A DNA stretch of 11,294 bases. It comes from Bacillota bacterium (GTDB taxonomy: Bacteria; Bacillota; Clostridia; Lachnospirales; Lachnospiraceae). The stretch is from positions 1 to 11,294 of the forward strand of contig JAFAEB010000029.1 of assembly GCA_023424235.1 (NCBI GenBank), in the 5' to 3' direction. The notes under the pieces were generated by a model that was not told the DNA's origin, ran no database searches, and saw nothing but the letters and a program-made list of their open reading frames with translations. Both the position numbers and the translations under genes were made by a program. Positions 1 through 7,192 of this stretch are shown here, one piece after another (positions within the stretch are counted from its first letter, which is position 1; every line of letters begins with the position of its first letter).

Positions 1-709
1 GCATAATACTATTTAATATATTATATAAAAGTAATTGAATTGGATAAAAACGTCGGTCATTCATAAACATAAGGGCATCCGTAAATCCATTCCATCGTCC
101 TACAGCATAAAATAAAGATAAGGTTGCGATTACAGGAGTCGATAATGGTATGTATATCTTAAGAAGTACTTGTATAAAGCTTGCACCATCAATCTGAGCA
201 GATTCTCTTAAACTATCCGGTATACCAAATAAAAAGCTACGCATATTTATCATATTAAAAACGCTAAGGCATCCTGGAATGATAAGTACAAGAGGATTGT
301 TAAGTAGATTTATATCTTTTAGTAATAAATAATTCGGTATCGTACCTGCATTAAAATACATGGTAAATATAATTACGGTATTTAAAAATCGTTTTCCCTT
401 TAAGTTATCATAGATTAAAGGATATGCACATATGGTTGTCATAAACATGGATACCACAGTACTTATAACCGTTAATATTGCAGTCCAAGAAATGGACCAT
501 ACATATTTTGAATCATTTAGAATATTTCGATAAGCCTCGAAATTTAACCCTACTGGAAGTAACATAACTTGCTTTTTAATTAATGCTTCTGAAGAACTTA
601 GTGAACGGGCTAGTATATTAAAAATAGGCAAAATGCAAATTAATATTATGAAGCAACAGATAAATGCAATAATAAAATCTCCAACTTTAGTTTTCTTTGA
701 TTTAATCAT
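1..709 (-). CDS. ABC sugar transporter permease, YtcP/LplC (MalG-like) type, 3' end cut off
   Basis: This is an inner-membrane permease of a carbohydrate ABC importer, the partner of the permease encoded just upstream. I translated 236 codons from the ATG at 709 to the window edge with no stop. Relatives have about 290-300 residues, so roughly 60 C-terminal residues lie outside. Residues 11-33 form the first hydrophobic segment (FIIAFICCFIILICILPIFN), and further membrane segments lie near 72-96, 110-122 and 140-150. The cytoplasmic EAA loop that docks on the ATPase is at about 169-191 (ESAQIDGASFIQVLLKIYIP). The start is supported by a GGGAGGGAGAG ribosome binding site in the 18-bp gap after the upstream permease, so the two are cotranscribed. 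The sugar is not readable from sequence; the divergent GH2 gene suggests a galactoside or other oligosaccharide (inference). The binding protein probably follows beyond the left edge. Confidence 0.9.
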   Translation of the reverse strand, partial: MIKSKKTKVGDFIIAFICCFIILICILPIFNILARSLSSSEALIKKQVMLLPVGLNFEAYRNILNDSKYVWSISWTAILTVISTVVSMFMTTICAYPLIYDNLKGKRFLNTVIIFTMYFNAGTIPNYLLLKDINLLNNPLVLIIPGCLSVFNMINMRSFLFGIPDSLRESAQIDGASFIQVLLKIYIPLSTPVIATLSLFYAVGRWNGFTDALMFMNDRRFYPIQLLLYNILNSIM

Positions 710-727
710 AACGCTCTCCCTCCCCTC

Positions 728-1675
728 TTACCAAATACCACGTTCGCCAAACTTCTTAGCAATGGAATTCGCTAAAAGTAGGAATATTACGCAGATAACA
801 GACTGAAATAAACCAACTGCAGTTGTTAATGAGAACTGTAAACCTCTGATACCATAGTTATACACAAAGATAGAGATTACATTAGAAACACTACTAACCA
901 ATTTATTACCCAAAGCATATGGTCTCTCAAAATCACTACCTAAGATACGACCAAGACTCATTATTAATAAAACCACTATAGTAGGTTTAATCCCTGGTAA
1001 TGTAATATGCCACATCTTTTTTATTCTACCTGCACCATCAACGGCCGCTGCTTCATATAATTCTGGATTGATTCCAGTTATTGCAGCTAAGTAAATTATC
1101 GAATTCCAGCCAACACTTTGCCAGATACCTAAAAAGATATAGGTAAATACCCAGTGCGTAGGATCTGTAAGAAAAGGTATCGACTCAACACCGAACTTAT
1201 TCAAAAGTAAATTAACCAAGCCATCAGGAGCTAAAAGTTGAAGTGCTAATCCATAAATAATGATCCAAGAAAGGAAATGAGGCATGTATACAATTGTCTG
1301 CGTAACTCTTTTAAATCTCTTAAATGTTAATTCATTTAAAAGAAGAGCTAGTATAATCGGAGCTGGAAAACCAATCAATAAGTCCAATAAATTTAATAAC
1401 AAGGTATTCCTAACTGCATATATAAAATCTCGATTGGAAAATGCTTTAATAAAATACTCAAAGCCATTGTGATTTGCCCATTCCATCTCCCACACATTCT
1501 GGACTATACTATAATCCTTAAATGCAATCTGTATATAGGTCATCGGTATATATTTGAAAATTGCAAAATAAGTGAGTGGTAATAATAATAGAAGATATAA
1601 AGTCCAATAACGCTTAATGTAATTAACTCTTTTTTGGTTTTTGCTTGATAAAGTTCTATTTGGTGTAGCTTTCAT
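728..1675 (-). CDS. ABC sugar transporter permease, LplB/YtcQ (MalF-like) type
   Basis: This is an inner-membrane permease of a carbohydrate ABC importer of the LplB/YtcQ group, 315 residues, a normal family length. A basic N-terminus precedes the first membrane segment at about 24-44. Others lie near 87-113, 127-148, 175-200, 232-246 and 284-303. The EAA loop is at 208-228 (EAAAVDGAGRIKKMWHITLP), a good match to the family consensus. The open frame runs 29 codons further upstream to a TTG at 1762, but no ribosome binding site stands there. The ATG at 1675 has AGAGGTG at ideal spacing, so I chose it. It is the first gene of a leftward operon with the second permease 18 bp downstream, and is divergent from the GH2 gene. 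No ATPase gene is in the window; systems of this type usually share a genomically unlinked MsmX-like ATPase (family knowledge). Confidence 0.93.
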   Translation of the reverse strand: MKATPNRTLSSKNQKRVNYIKRYWTLYLLLLLPLTYFAIFKYIPMTYIQIAFKDYSIVQNVWEMEWANHNGFEYFIKAFSNRDFIYAVRNTLLLNLLDLLIGFPAPIILALLLNELTFKRFKRVTQTIVYMPHFLSWIIIYGLALQLLAPDGLVNLLLNKFGVESIPFLTDPTHWVFTYIFLGIWQSVGWNSIIYLAAITGINPELYEAAAVDGAGRIKKMWHITLPGIKPTIVVLLIMSLGRILGSDFERPYALGNKLVSSVSNVISIFVYNYGIRGLQFSLTTAVGLFQSVICVIFLLLANSIAKKFGERGIW

Positions 1676-1917
1676 CTTGCACCTCTTTCTGAATTTTTGT
1701 AACAAGTTTAATGCATAAAAAGTTTCGTTCTTTTGTAGTAATACATCTTTACTGACTTTCAATCGAATTAAATAATATCATTTTCCCAAAACCCGATTTC
1801 TAAGTAAATTGTACATTTTTTTATATTTCCAACTTATATTATATAACATATAACCAAATCAGACTTCTTAATTATTGCTAATATCCAACCAAATATTGCT
1901 GTATTTATGGAAAATGC

Positions 1918-1946
1918 TTGTAAATTTTGTTATTAATTCATATAAT
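1918..1946 (+). promoter_or_regulatory. Sigma-A promoter for the GH2 gene
   Basis: The -35 hexamer TTGTAA (1918-1923) and a perfect -10 TATAAT (1941-1946) are separated by exactly 17 bp. Transcription would begin near 1953, giving a leader of about 209 nt before the GH2 start codon. That leader contains all the palindromes described below, so they could act in DNA (repressor or roadblock sites) or in RNA. Confidence 0.6.
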
Positions 1947-1953
1947 GTATACT

Positions 1954-1970
1954 AGTATCATAAAGATACT
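1954..1970. promoter_or_regulatory. Short inverted repeat at the predicted GH2 transcription start
   Basis: AGTATC and GATACT flank the 5-bp spacer ATAAA in a perfect 6-bp inverted repeat, placed right at the predicted start site. It could be an operator or a 5' end hairpin of the leader RNA. The hexamers are short and the region is AT-rich, so chance is possible. Confidence 0.35.
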
Positions 1971-1972
1971 CA

Positions 1973-2066
1973 AATGATAATTGTTTATTATTTTAGAATA
2001 ATTTTAAAATTTACTAAATTAAACATACAAATTAACAATAATATTCTAACATACAAGATTATCATT
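1973..2066. repeat. 94-bp imperfect inverted repeat with two matched arm blocks
   Basis: The outer arms AATGATAAT (1973-1981) and ATTATCATT (2058-2066) match over 9 bp. Inside them, TTAGAATA (1993-2000) and TATTCTAA (2042-2049) match over 8 bp. The arm-internal spacers are 11 and 8 bp, so the two halves are collinear copies in opposite orientation. This could be a pair of oppositely facing binding sites for one regulator serving the two divergent operons, or a weak hairpin in the GH2 leader RNA. The regulator itself is not in this window. Confidence 0.5.
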
Positions 2067-2077
2067 AATCACAAGAT

Positions 2078-2092
2078 TTGATAACGGTTAAT
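2078..2092. promoter_or_regulatory. cre-like (CcpA) site in the GH2 leader
   Basis: TTGATAACGGTTAAT fits the Gram-positive catabolite-responsive element WTGNAANCGNWNNCW with two mismatches, and holds the palindrome TAAC-G-GTTA. About 125 nt downstream of the predicted start site, it would act as a transcription roadblock under glucose repression. This is pattern matching by eye only. Confidence 0.35.
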
Positions 2093-2133
2093 CTAGTACT
2101 ATTTCTTTTACTTTTAGCACTATATTTACTTAC

Positions 2134-2145
2134 TAAAACGTTTTA
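2134..2145. promoter_or_regulatory. LacI-type operator palindrome before the GH2 ribosome binding site
   Basis: TAAAACGTTTTA is a perfect 12-bp palindrome with the central CG typical of LacI-family operators. It ends 3 bp before the AGGAGG at 2149-2154, so a bound repressor would block elongating polymerase. It lacks the TG..CA ends of a cre site, so a sugar-specific LacI-family repressor is more likely than CcpA. The repressor gene is not in the window. Confidence 0.5.
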
Positions 2146-2161
2146 ATTAGGAGGTTTAAGA

Positions 2162-5100
2162 ATGATATCATTAAATGATGGTTGGATGTTTTCTAAAAAT
2201 AATATCCAATACTATCCTGTAGAAATTCCCCATGATTGGCTCATCTATAATGTAAAGAATTTATATGAAAGTGGAATGGGTTATTATAAAAGAGAACTGG
2301 ATCTTAGTTATATAGAAGATAGACAAAGAGTATTCCTTCATTTTGATGGGGTATATATGGATACCACCTTATATGTGAATGACTGTATGGTCGGAGAATG
2401 GAAATATGGTTATACTGCTTTTGAATTTGATATCACGGACTATATAAAGAAGAATTCCATTAATATTATCTTAGTAAAAGTAAATTATGTATCACCAAAT
2501 GCTAGATGGTATACAGGTGCTGGAATCTATCGTAATGTCTTCCTTAAGATAAAAAACCCTTACTATATTATTAATGATGGTATCTATATAACTACCTATA
2601 AAAAAGAGGGACAATGGTGCTATGAAGTAGATGCAGAAGTTTTTACAGATGGAAAACCCTATTCCATTAAGCACCATATATTAGAGAAAGCAGATAATTA
2701 TAAATCATGGGATATCCATAATCCTAATCTCTATACATTACGCTCCACTCTTATCGTAGATGGTACTGTTATGGATACCTTGGATACAAGATTTGGATTT
2801 CGAACCTTGTCTTATACTGTGGATAAAGGATTCTATCTGAATGATAACTATGTAAAATTAAAAGGAGTATGCCTACACCATGATTTAGGTTCATTAGGGG
2901 CAGCTGTCCATCGTGATGCAATCTATAGACAACTCTTACTACTAAAAGATATGGGTGTAAATGCTATACGTACAGCCCATAATCCACCTGCCAAAGTATT
3001 TATGGAATTAACAGATGAAATGGGATTCTTAGTTATGTCTGAGCTACTTGATATATGGGAGCATCCTAAAAATACATATGATTATTCCAGATTCTTTAAA
3101 GAATGGGTTGAAAAGGATGTGGCTTCATGGATTCGAAGGGATCGTAACCATCCATCCATTATTATGTGGAGTGTAGGTAATGAAATCTATGATACTCATA
3201 AAGATAAAGAACTTGGTAAGAAGACCTTGAAATACCTTATGGATTTAGTGGAAAAACACGATCCAAAAAAACATGCACCTATCACTTTATGTTCCAACTA
3301 TATGCCATGGGAAAATACCCAGGAATGTGCAGACCTAATAAAATTAGTTGGTTATAATTATGGGGAGTCCCTATATGAAGACCATCATAAAAAATATTCA
3401 GATTGGATAATCTATGGTAGTGAAACGTGCTCTACCGTTTCTAGTAGAGGGATATATCATTTTCCATTACATAAATCCATACTAGCGGATGATGATTTAC
3501 AGTGCTCTTCACTTGGTAATAGTGCTACAAGCTGGGGTGCTAAAAGTGTTGAAGCCTGTATTAAAAAGGATTTTGATACGAATTATTCATTGGGCCAATT
3601 TATATGGTCAGGATTTGATTATCTTGGAGAGCCTACCCCCTACCACACGAAAAATTCATACCTTGGTCAAATAGATACTGCAGGATTTCCAAAGGATAGT
3701 TACTATATTTTTAAAGCATACTGGACGGATTATAAAATTTCTCCAATGGTTCACCTTTTTCCTTATTGGGACTTCTCACCGGGACAAATAATTGATGTAA
3801 GGGTATGCTCCAATGCGAAATGGGTAGAATTATTTTTAAATCAAAAAAGCCTTGGTTTAAGAGAATTGAATGATATTCGTGTGACTGATTGGCAAATCCC
3901 TTATGAGCCTGGTGTTTTAGAAGTTTATGCTTATGATGAAGATAAAAAAGTAATTGCTACTGACATAAGAAAATCATTTGGCGATGTAGCTACTTTAAAT
4001 TTAGATTATACTATCTTTGGGGAACTCCTATTTGTTACAATTACAGCTTATGATATCGATAATAACCCAGTTGAAAATGCAAACCAAAGAGTAATCGTAG
4101 AGGTTGGAAGTGATGGTGAACTTATCGCTTTAGATAACGGAGATGCAACCGACTATGACGAATATTATAGCAATAATAAAAGGCTATTCAGCGGAAAGCT
4201 ATTAGCTATCATCAAGATAAAAGATGGTATAATACCATCTGTAAAAGCACACATTGATACTTTGGATATACCAATACGTAAAATTGAACTTATAAAACAG
4301 GATAGCTCCATCCATGCAAGAATTTACCCGCCAAATGCAAGCTATCAGGACTTATATTGGCGTTTAACAGATGCAAATGGTATTGATAGCCCTCTCGGCA
4401 TACTAAAGCTTAATGGAGATGCTACAAAAGCAACACTTATTCCGAAGGGAGATGGTGAAGTATATATAAGATGCCAGGCTAAGAATGGTAGAGAGCATAT
4501 TTCCCTAATAACAGCTATAGGTCATACAATCAAAGGATACGGAAAAAGCTTCTTAGATCCATATTCTTTTATCTCAGGTGGGCTTTATACGAATAGTAAT
4601 GTTGAACTTACCAACGGAAATGAACGCGGTGTAGCAACCCTTAGAAATAAAGAAAGTCATGTTGGATTTGAACAAGTAGATTTCGGTAATTACGGGTCTA
4701 ACATAATAACTCTGGAACTATTTCCATTAGAAAATAATCCTTTCTACTTTGAAGTATGGGAGGGTGATCCACTAATAGGAGGGAAGCATATTACGAACCT
4801 TTATTACGATAAAGGGTCTATTTGGAATACCTATCAAGCTGCAAGCTATGAACTACCACATAGATTTAAGGGTGTAACTTCAATCTACTTCGTTTTTAGA
4901 CAAAAGGTTCATATAAAGGGATTTCAATTTACCAAATTAGATAAGGCCTTCCAAAAATTATATGCAGTTGATTGTGATCTAATCTATGGTGATTCTTTTA
5001 TGATGGGACAAGAGGCTATTTTTAATATAGGAAATAATGTTTCTTTGATTTATAAGCATATGGATTTTAAAGATAGCAAGGTAAATAAGCTTCTCATTCG

Positions 5101-5311
5101 CTGTCGTTCCTCACATGGAAAGAATTCGATTAAGCTTATCTTTCATGATGAGTATGAAGAAGTAATACAGATGGTGGATGTAGTAAACTCAGACGATTTT
5201 GAAGAATATGAATTTACACTCCATACTCCTATTACAGGAGATAAAAATTTATCCTTTATATTTTTACCAGGTTGTAATCTAGACCTAGAATGGATACAGC
5301 TACTTACTTAA
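2162..5311 (+). CDS. Glycoside hydrolase family 2, probable cytoplasmic beta-galactosidase with C-terminal binding-like modules
   Basis: This 1049-residue enzyme releases terminal beta-linked sugar, most likely galactose, by a retaining mechanism. Residues 1-130 form the sugar-binding jelly roll (PHDW at 23-26), 135-215 a compact immunoglobulin-like domain, and 222-525 the catalytic barrel. The acid/base is E341 (WSVGNE) and the nucleophile E421 (YGSE). After it come a domain with GELIALDNGDATDYDEYYS (652-670), a Big2-like domain (about 706-787), and two related beta-sandwich modules (about 833-925 and 965-1049). At 498-511 it carries NSYLGQIDTAGFPKD, the usual beta-galactosidase form, and I see no NxK motif of beta-glucuronidases. 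No signal peptide is present, so it should act on imported oligosaccharides. The start has AGGAGG at 7-bp spacing. It is transcribed alone, divergent from the permease genes, and ends at a terminator. Exact substrate is uncertain. Confidence 0.9.
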   Translation: MISLNDGWMFSKNNIQYYPVEIPHDWLIYNVKNLYESGMGYYKRELDLSYIEDRQRVFLHFDGVYMDTTLYVNDCMVGEWKYGYTAFEFDITDYIKKNSINIILVKVNYVSPNARWYTGAGIYRNVFLKIKNPYYIINDGIYITTYKKEGQWCYEVDAEVFTDGKPYSIKHHILEKADNYKSWDIHNPNLYTLRSTLIVDGTVMDTLDTRFGFRTLSYTVDKGFYLNDNYVKLKGVCLHHDLGSLGAAVHRDAIYRQLLLLKDMGVNAIRTAHNPPAKVFMELTDEMGFLVMSELLDIWEHPKNTYDYSRFFKEWVEKDVASWIRRDRNHPSIIMWSVGNEIYDTHKDKELGKKTLKYLMDLVEKHDPKKHAPITLCSNYMPWENTQECADLIKLVGYNYGESLYEDHHKKYSDWIIYGSETCSTVSSRGIYHFPLHKSILADDDLQCSSLGNSATSWGAKSVEACIKKDFDTNYSLGQFIWSGFDYLGEPTPYHTKNSYLGQIDTAGFPKDSYYIFKAYWTDYKISPMVHLFPYWDFSPGQIIDVRVCSNAKWVELFLNQKSLGLRELNDIRVTDWQIPYEPGVLEVYAYDEDKKVIATDIRKSFGDVATLNLDYTIFGELLFVTITAYDIDNNPVENANQRVIVEVGSDGELIALDNGDATDYDEYYSNNKRLFSGKLLAIIKIKDGIIPSVKAHIDTLDIPIRKIELIKQDSSIHARIYPPNASYQDLYWRLTDANGIDSPLGILKLNGDATKATLIPKGDGEVYIRCQAKNGREHISLITAIGHTIKGYGKSFLDPYSFISGGLYTNSNVELTNGNERGVATLRNKESHVGFEQVDFGNYGSNIITLELFPLENNPFYFEVWEGDPLIGGKHITNLYYDKGSIWNTYQAASYELPHRFKGVTSIYFVFRQKVHIKGFQFTKLDKAFQKLYAVDCDLIYGDSFMMGQEAIFNIGNNVSLIYKHMDFKDSKVNKLLIRCRSSHGKNSIKLIFHDEYEEVIQMVDVVNSDDFEEYEFTLHTPITGDKNLSFIFLPGCNLDLEWIQLLT

Positions 5312-5318
5312 CCACAAA

Positions 5319-5350
5319 AAGCCTACCGAAAGGTAGGCTTCTTGCTTTTT
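5319..5350 (+). terminator. Rho-independent terminator after GH2 gene, possibly bidirectional
   Basis: A perfect 9-bp stem AAGCCTACC / GGTAGGCTT (5319-5327 and 5332-5340) with a GAAA tetraloop is followed by CTTGCTTTTTT. It starts 7 bp after the GH2 stop. A run of A before the stem gives a short U tract on the other strand, so it may also stop the convergent tcdA transcript. Confidence 0.9.
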
Positions 5351-5386
5351 TAGGATAATATATTATAAAAACTCTCGTAAACAATT

Positions 5387-6145
5387 TTAATGTACGCCTG
5401 CTATATCTTTAATAACTTCCCCTGCAATAATTAAACCTACTACAGAAGGTACAATGGCGATACTACCTGGTATTTGTCTCTTTTCAGTACATTTTCTTTC
5501 TGCACCTGGTGGACAAATACAATTGGCTCTACAGCTAATTGACATATCTTCAATTGGTTTTCTAGCAATTTCTTTTGAGTATACGACTTTTAGCTTTTTA
5601 ACACCTCTAACACGAAGTTCTTTTCTCATAACCTTTGCTAGAGGACAGACACTTGTTTTATAAATGTCAGCAACTTCAAACATAGTTGGGTCAAGTTTGT
5701 TACCAGCTCCCATTGAGCTTATAATAGGCACATTTTTTTCTTGTGCTCTTAATACTAACTCTATCTTACCTGTAACGGTATCAATTGCATCCACCACATA
5801 GGTATATGCTGAAAAATCATATTGATCGGCTACTTCAGGTGTATAGAAGGTTTGATGAGTATGAACGATTGCCTTTGGATTAATTTCAAGGATTCGATCA
5901 CGCATAACCTCAACCTTATATTTTCCAACTGTCTTTCTTGTTGCTATAATTTGTCTATTTATATTAGTTAAACATACTTTATCATCATCAAATAAATCAA
6001 ATTCACCTACACCACTTCGAGCTAGGGCTTCAACGGTGAAACCACCTACACCACCGATTCCAAATACAGCGACTCTAGCCTTACTTAACTTATCCATGGC
6101 TTCATTACCTAGTAATAATTCAGTTCTTGAAAACTGATTTAACAT
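5387..6145 (-). CDS. tcdA: tRNA threonylcarbamoyladenosine dehydratase (TcdA/CsdL, ThiF-like E1 family)
   Basis: This cytoplasmic ATP-dependent enzyme converts t6A at position 37 of ANN-decoding tRNAs to its cyclic form ct6A. The 252-residue protein opens with the Rossmann ATP site (GIGGVGG, 29-35), followed by the DD / TNINRQ segment (about 53-65) that binds the ATP phosphates in E1-like enzymes, and VDAID at 118-122. CPLAKVMRKELR (167-178) is typical of TcdA rather than of ThiF or MoeB. Four cysteines cluster at 205, 209, 211 and 219; a metal site is possible. The open frame begins at a TTG at 6151, but AGGAGG (6154-6159) lies only 2 bp from it and 8 bp from the ATG at 6145, so I chose the ATG. 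It has its own strong promoter and is convergent with the GH2 gene. Confidence 0.92.
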   Translation of the reverse strand: MLNQFSRTELLLGNEAMDKLSKARVAVFGIGGVGGFTVEALARSGVGEFDLFDDDKVCLTNINRQIIATRKTVGKYKVEVMRDRILEINPKAIVHTHQTFYTPEVADQYDFSAYTYVVDAIDTVTGKIELVLRAQEKNVPIISSMGAGNKLDPTMFEVADIYKTSVCPLAKVMRKELRVRGVKKLKVVYSKEIARKPIEDMSISCRANCICPPGAERKCTEKRQIPGSIAIVPSVVGLIIAGEVIKDIAGVH

Positions 6146-6246
6146 TAACAATTCCTCCTCTTATGCCTTCACACAAATAAATCCATACTAGATACTCTAT
6201 ATCAAAAAGGACTATTCATATATTGCCTATCATATTAATCTGAAAT

Positions 6247-6276
6247 ATAATAGCATTTTAGCGATACATTTGTCAA
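6247..6276 (-). promoter_or_regulatory. Sigma-A promoter for tcdA
   Basis: Reading leftward, a perfect TTGACA (6276-6271) and TATTAT (6252-6247) are separated by 18 bp. The start would be near 6240, giving a leader of about 95 nt. It sits between the DUF3793 stop and tcdA, so tcdA can be expressed apart from the upstream gene. Confidence 0.65.
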
Positions 6277-6302
6277 TTCATTTAGCATAAGTGGTTATAA
6301 AT

Positions 6303-6920
6303 CTAGGCATTAACTTCTAATTCATGCAAATCTCTTCCTGAGTAAAATAAGTTGATCGCAATGTCTTTTAGTTCTTTAAACCGTTTAAAAGTATCGATTG
6401 CTTCTATTGCATTATGATAAACCTTCCAATATCCACATAATACATAATTTTCACCATTATTTTTTATATATTCTTCAACATCTAAAACTGGATACCCAAG
6501 AATAATTCCAACTTCATGTGGAAATTCACTCATAGCTTTTGACATATATCCATTAAAACGGTTTTTTAAATGATTGATATTATACTCAAAAGCATCATAT
6601 CTATTTAAATACCCATTGGATATTAATATCTTGTTGTTTCGGTTCTTATCAAGGGTTTCCTTTAAAAGTGGCTCATAATATACAAAAACATAATACATAT
6701 CTTCACTTATAAGTAAGACTTCTGATTTACAAGCAAATTTACTCACTTCTGTTTCAAGAATATCATAAAAATCATTTTCATTTTGTATATACCGTTTATG
6801 AAAAGTAAATAAACTGGATGGTTTTATTTTTAATAACGTTGGCATACAATGATTGGCAAAGGTAAACATTACATAAGACCTTATCCTATCCTCTCGAACA
6901 ATAAATATGTCTTCACACAT
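6303..6920 (-). CDS. DUF3793 family protein of unknown function
   Basis: The 205-residue protein matches the DUF3793 family of clostridia by its two best motifs: FPHEVGIILGYPVLDVEEYI at 133-152 and CGYWKVYHN at 162-170. No catalytic function is known to me. The protein is soluble, with no signal peptide or membrane segment, and rich in aromatic residues. Cysteines at 2, 25, 64 and 162 do not form a known metal-binding spacing. GGAG stands 8 bp before the ATG, so the start is secure. From recollection, members of this family are often found beside iron uptake (feo) and flavodoxin genes; here the neighbours are msrA and tcdA, but the promoter overlaps a Fur-box-like sequence, which agrees with a link to iron status. 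Function remains open. Confidence 0.85.
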   Translation of the reverse strand: MCEDIFIVREDRIRSYVMFTFANHCMPTLLKIKPSSLFTFHKRYIQNENDFYDILETEVSKFACKSEVLLISEDMYYVFVYYEPLLKETLDKNRNNKILISNGYLNRYDAFEYNINHLKNRFNGYMSKAMSEFPHEVGIILGYPVLDVEEYIKNNGENYVLCGYWKVYHNAIEAIDTFKRFKELKDIAINLFYSGRDLHELEVNA

Positions 6921-6984
6921 ATAAATACTCCAATCCTAAGATATATACACGAATATATTCATATGACTCACAGGTATTATAGTG

Positions 6985-7018
6985 ATATGATTTATTAATA
7001 TATAGCTTATAATCATAT
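6985..7018. repeat. Inverted repeat in the DUF3793 leader
   Basis: ATATGATT (6985-6992) and AATCATAT (7011-7018) form a perfect 8-bp inverted repeat around an 18-bp AT-rich spacer. It would fall in the leader RNA of the DUF3793 gene. An alternative TATAAT at 6981-6976 lies beside it without a good -35. The role is unknown. Confidence 0.35.
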
Positions 7019-7027
7019 GAACATTTT

Positions 7028-7083
7028 GAAAATGACTATCATTTGCATAAAATAATATTATACTGTGTTACTCCTTTTGTCAA
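7028..7083 (-). promoter_or_regulatory. Promoter of the DUF3793 gene with overlapping Fur-box-like operator
   Basis: Reading leftward, perfect TTGACA (7083-7078) and TATAAT (7062-7057) are 15 bp apart; TAATAT at 7060-7055 gives the preferred 17 bp. Just downstream, 7028-7046 matches the classic 19-bp Fur box at 14 of 19 positions, with the perfect core AATGA-CTA-TCATT (7031-7043) across the predicted start site. Bound Fur would block transcription when iron is plentiful. The leader is about 130 nt long. Confidence 0.6.
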
Positions 7084-7093
7084 TATCTTTTAT

Positions 7094-7112
7094 GAGAACA
7101 ATTATCATTTAT
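7094..7112. promoter_or_regulatory. Second, weaker Fur-box-like site
   Basis: GAGAACAATTATCATTTAT matches the 19-bp Fur consensus at 12 of 19 positions, lying 10 bp upstream of the -35 element of the DUF3793 promoter. On its own it would be weak; it gains weight from the better site 47 bp away. Confidence 0.3.
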
Positions 7113-7192
7113 ACCTGGCAATATTTATATATTCATGTATTGATTAGGATGGTCGTTTTTAATTCCTTTATTAGAGGTAATAAATGGGTTCT

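Larger units (their letters stand above)
1676..2161. promoter_or_regulatory. 486-bp divergent control region between permease operon and GH2 gene
   Basis: No gene is visible here; the only open frame is the unsupported TTG extension of the permease. On the plus strand it holds, in order, a sigma-A promoter at 1918-1946, a short palindrome at 1954-1970, a long imperfect inverted repeat at 1973-2066, a cre-like site at 2078-2092, a LacI-type palindrome at 2134-2145 and the GH2 ribosome binding site at 2149-2154. On the minus strand I found no convincing promoter for the permeases. The best weak candidate is TTTACT, 17 bp, GAAAAT, reading leftward near 1814 to 1780. The region is very AT-rich, so weak matches are expected by chance. 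Confidence 0.7.

Noticed and set aside
1284..1472. Rightward 62-codon open frame inside the permease gene
   Set aside because: It is antisense to the conserved middle of the permease, with no ribosome binding site or recognisable motif.
1676..1762. 29-codon N-terminal extension of the LplB-type permease from a TTG
   Set aside because: No ribosome binding site precedes the TTG, while AGAGGTG stands correctly before the ATG at 1675 and the shorter form has the usual length.
1953..2161. Possible riboswitch in the long GH2 leader
   Set aside because: The leader is long and contains inverted repeats, but I recognise no conserved riboswitch core and no terminator or anti-terminator pair; operators explain the palindromes better.
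6146..6151. TTG start of tcdA two codons upstream
   Set aside because: The AGGAGG motif is only 2 bp from the TTG but 8 bp from the ATG at 6145.
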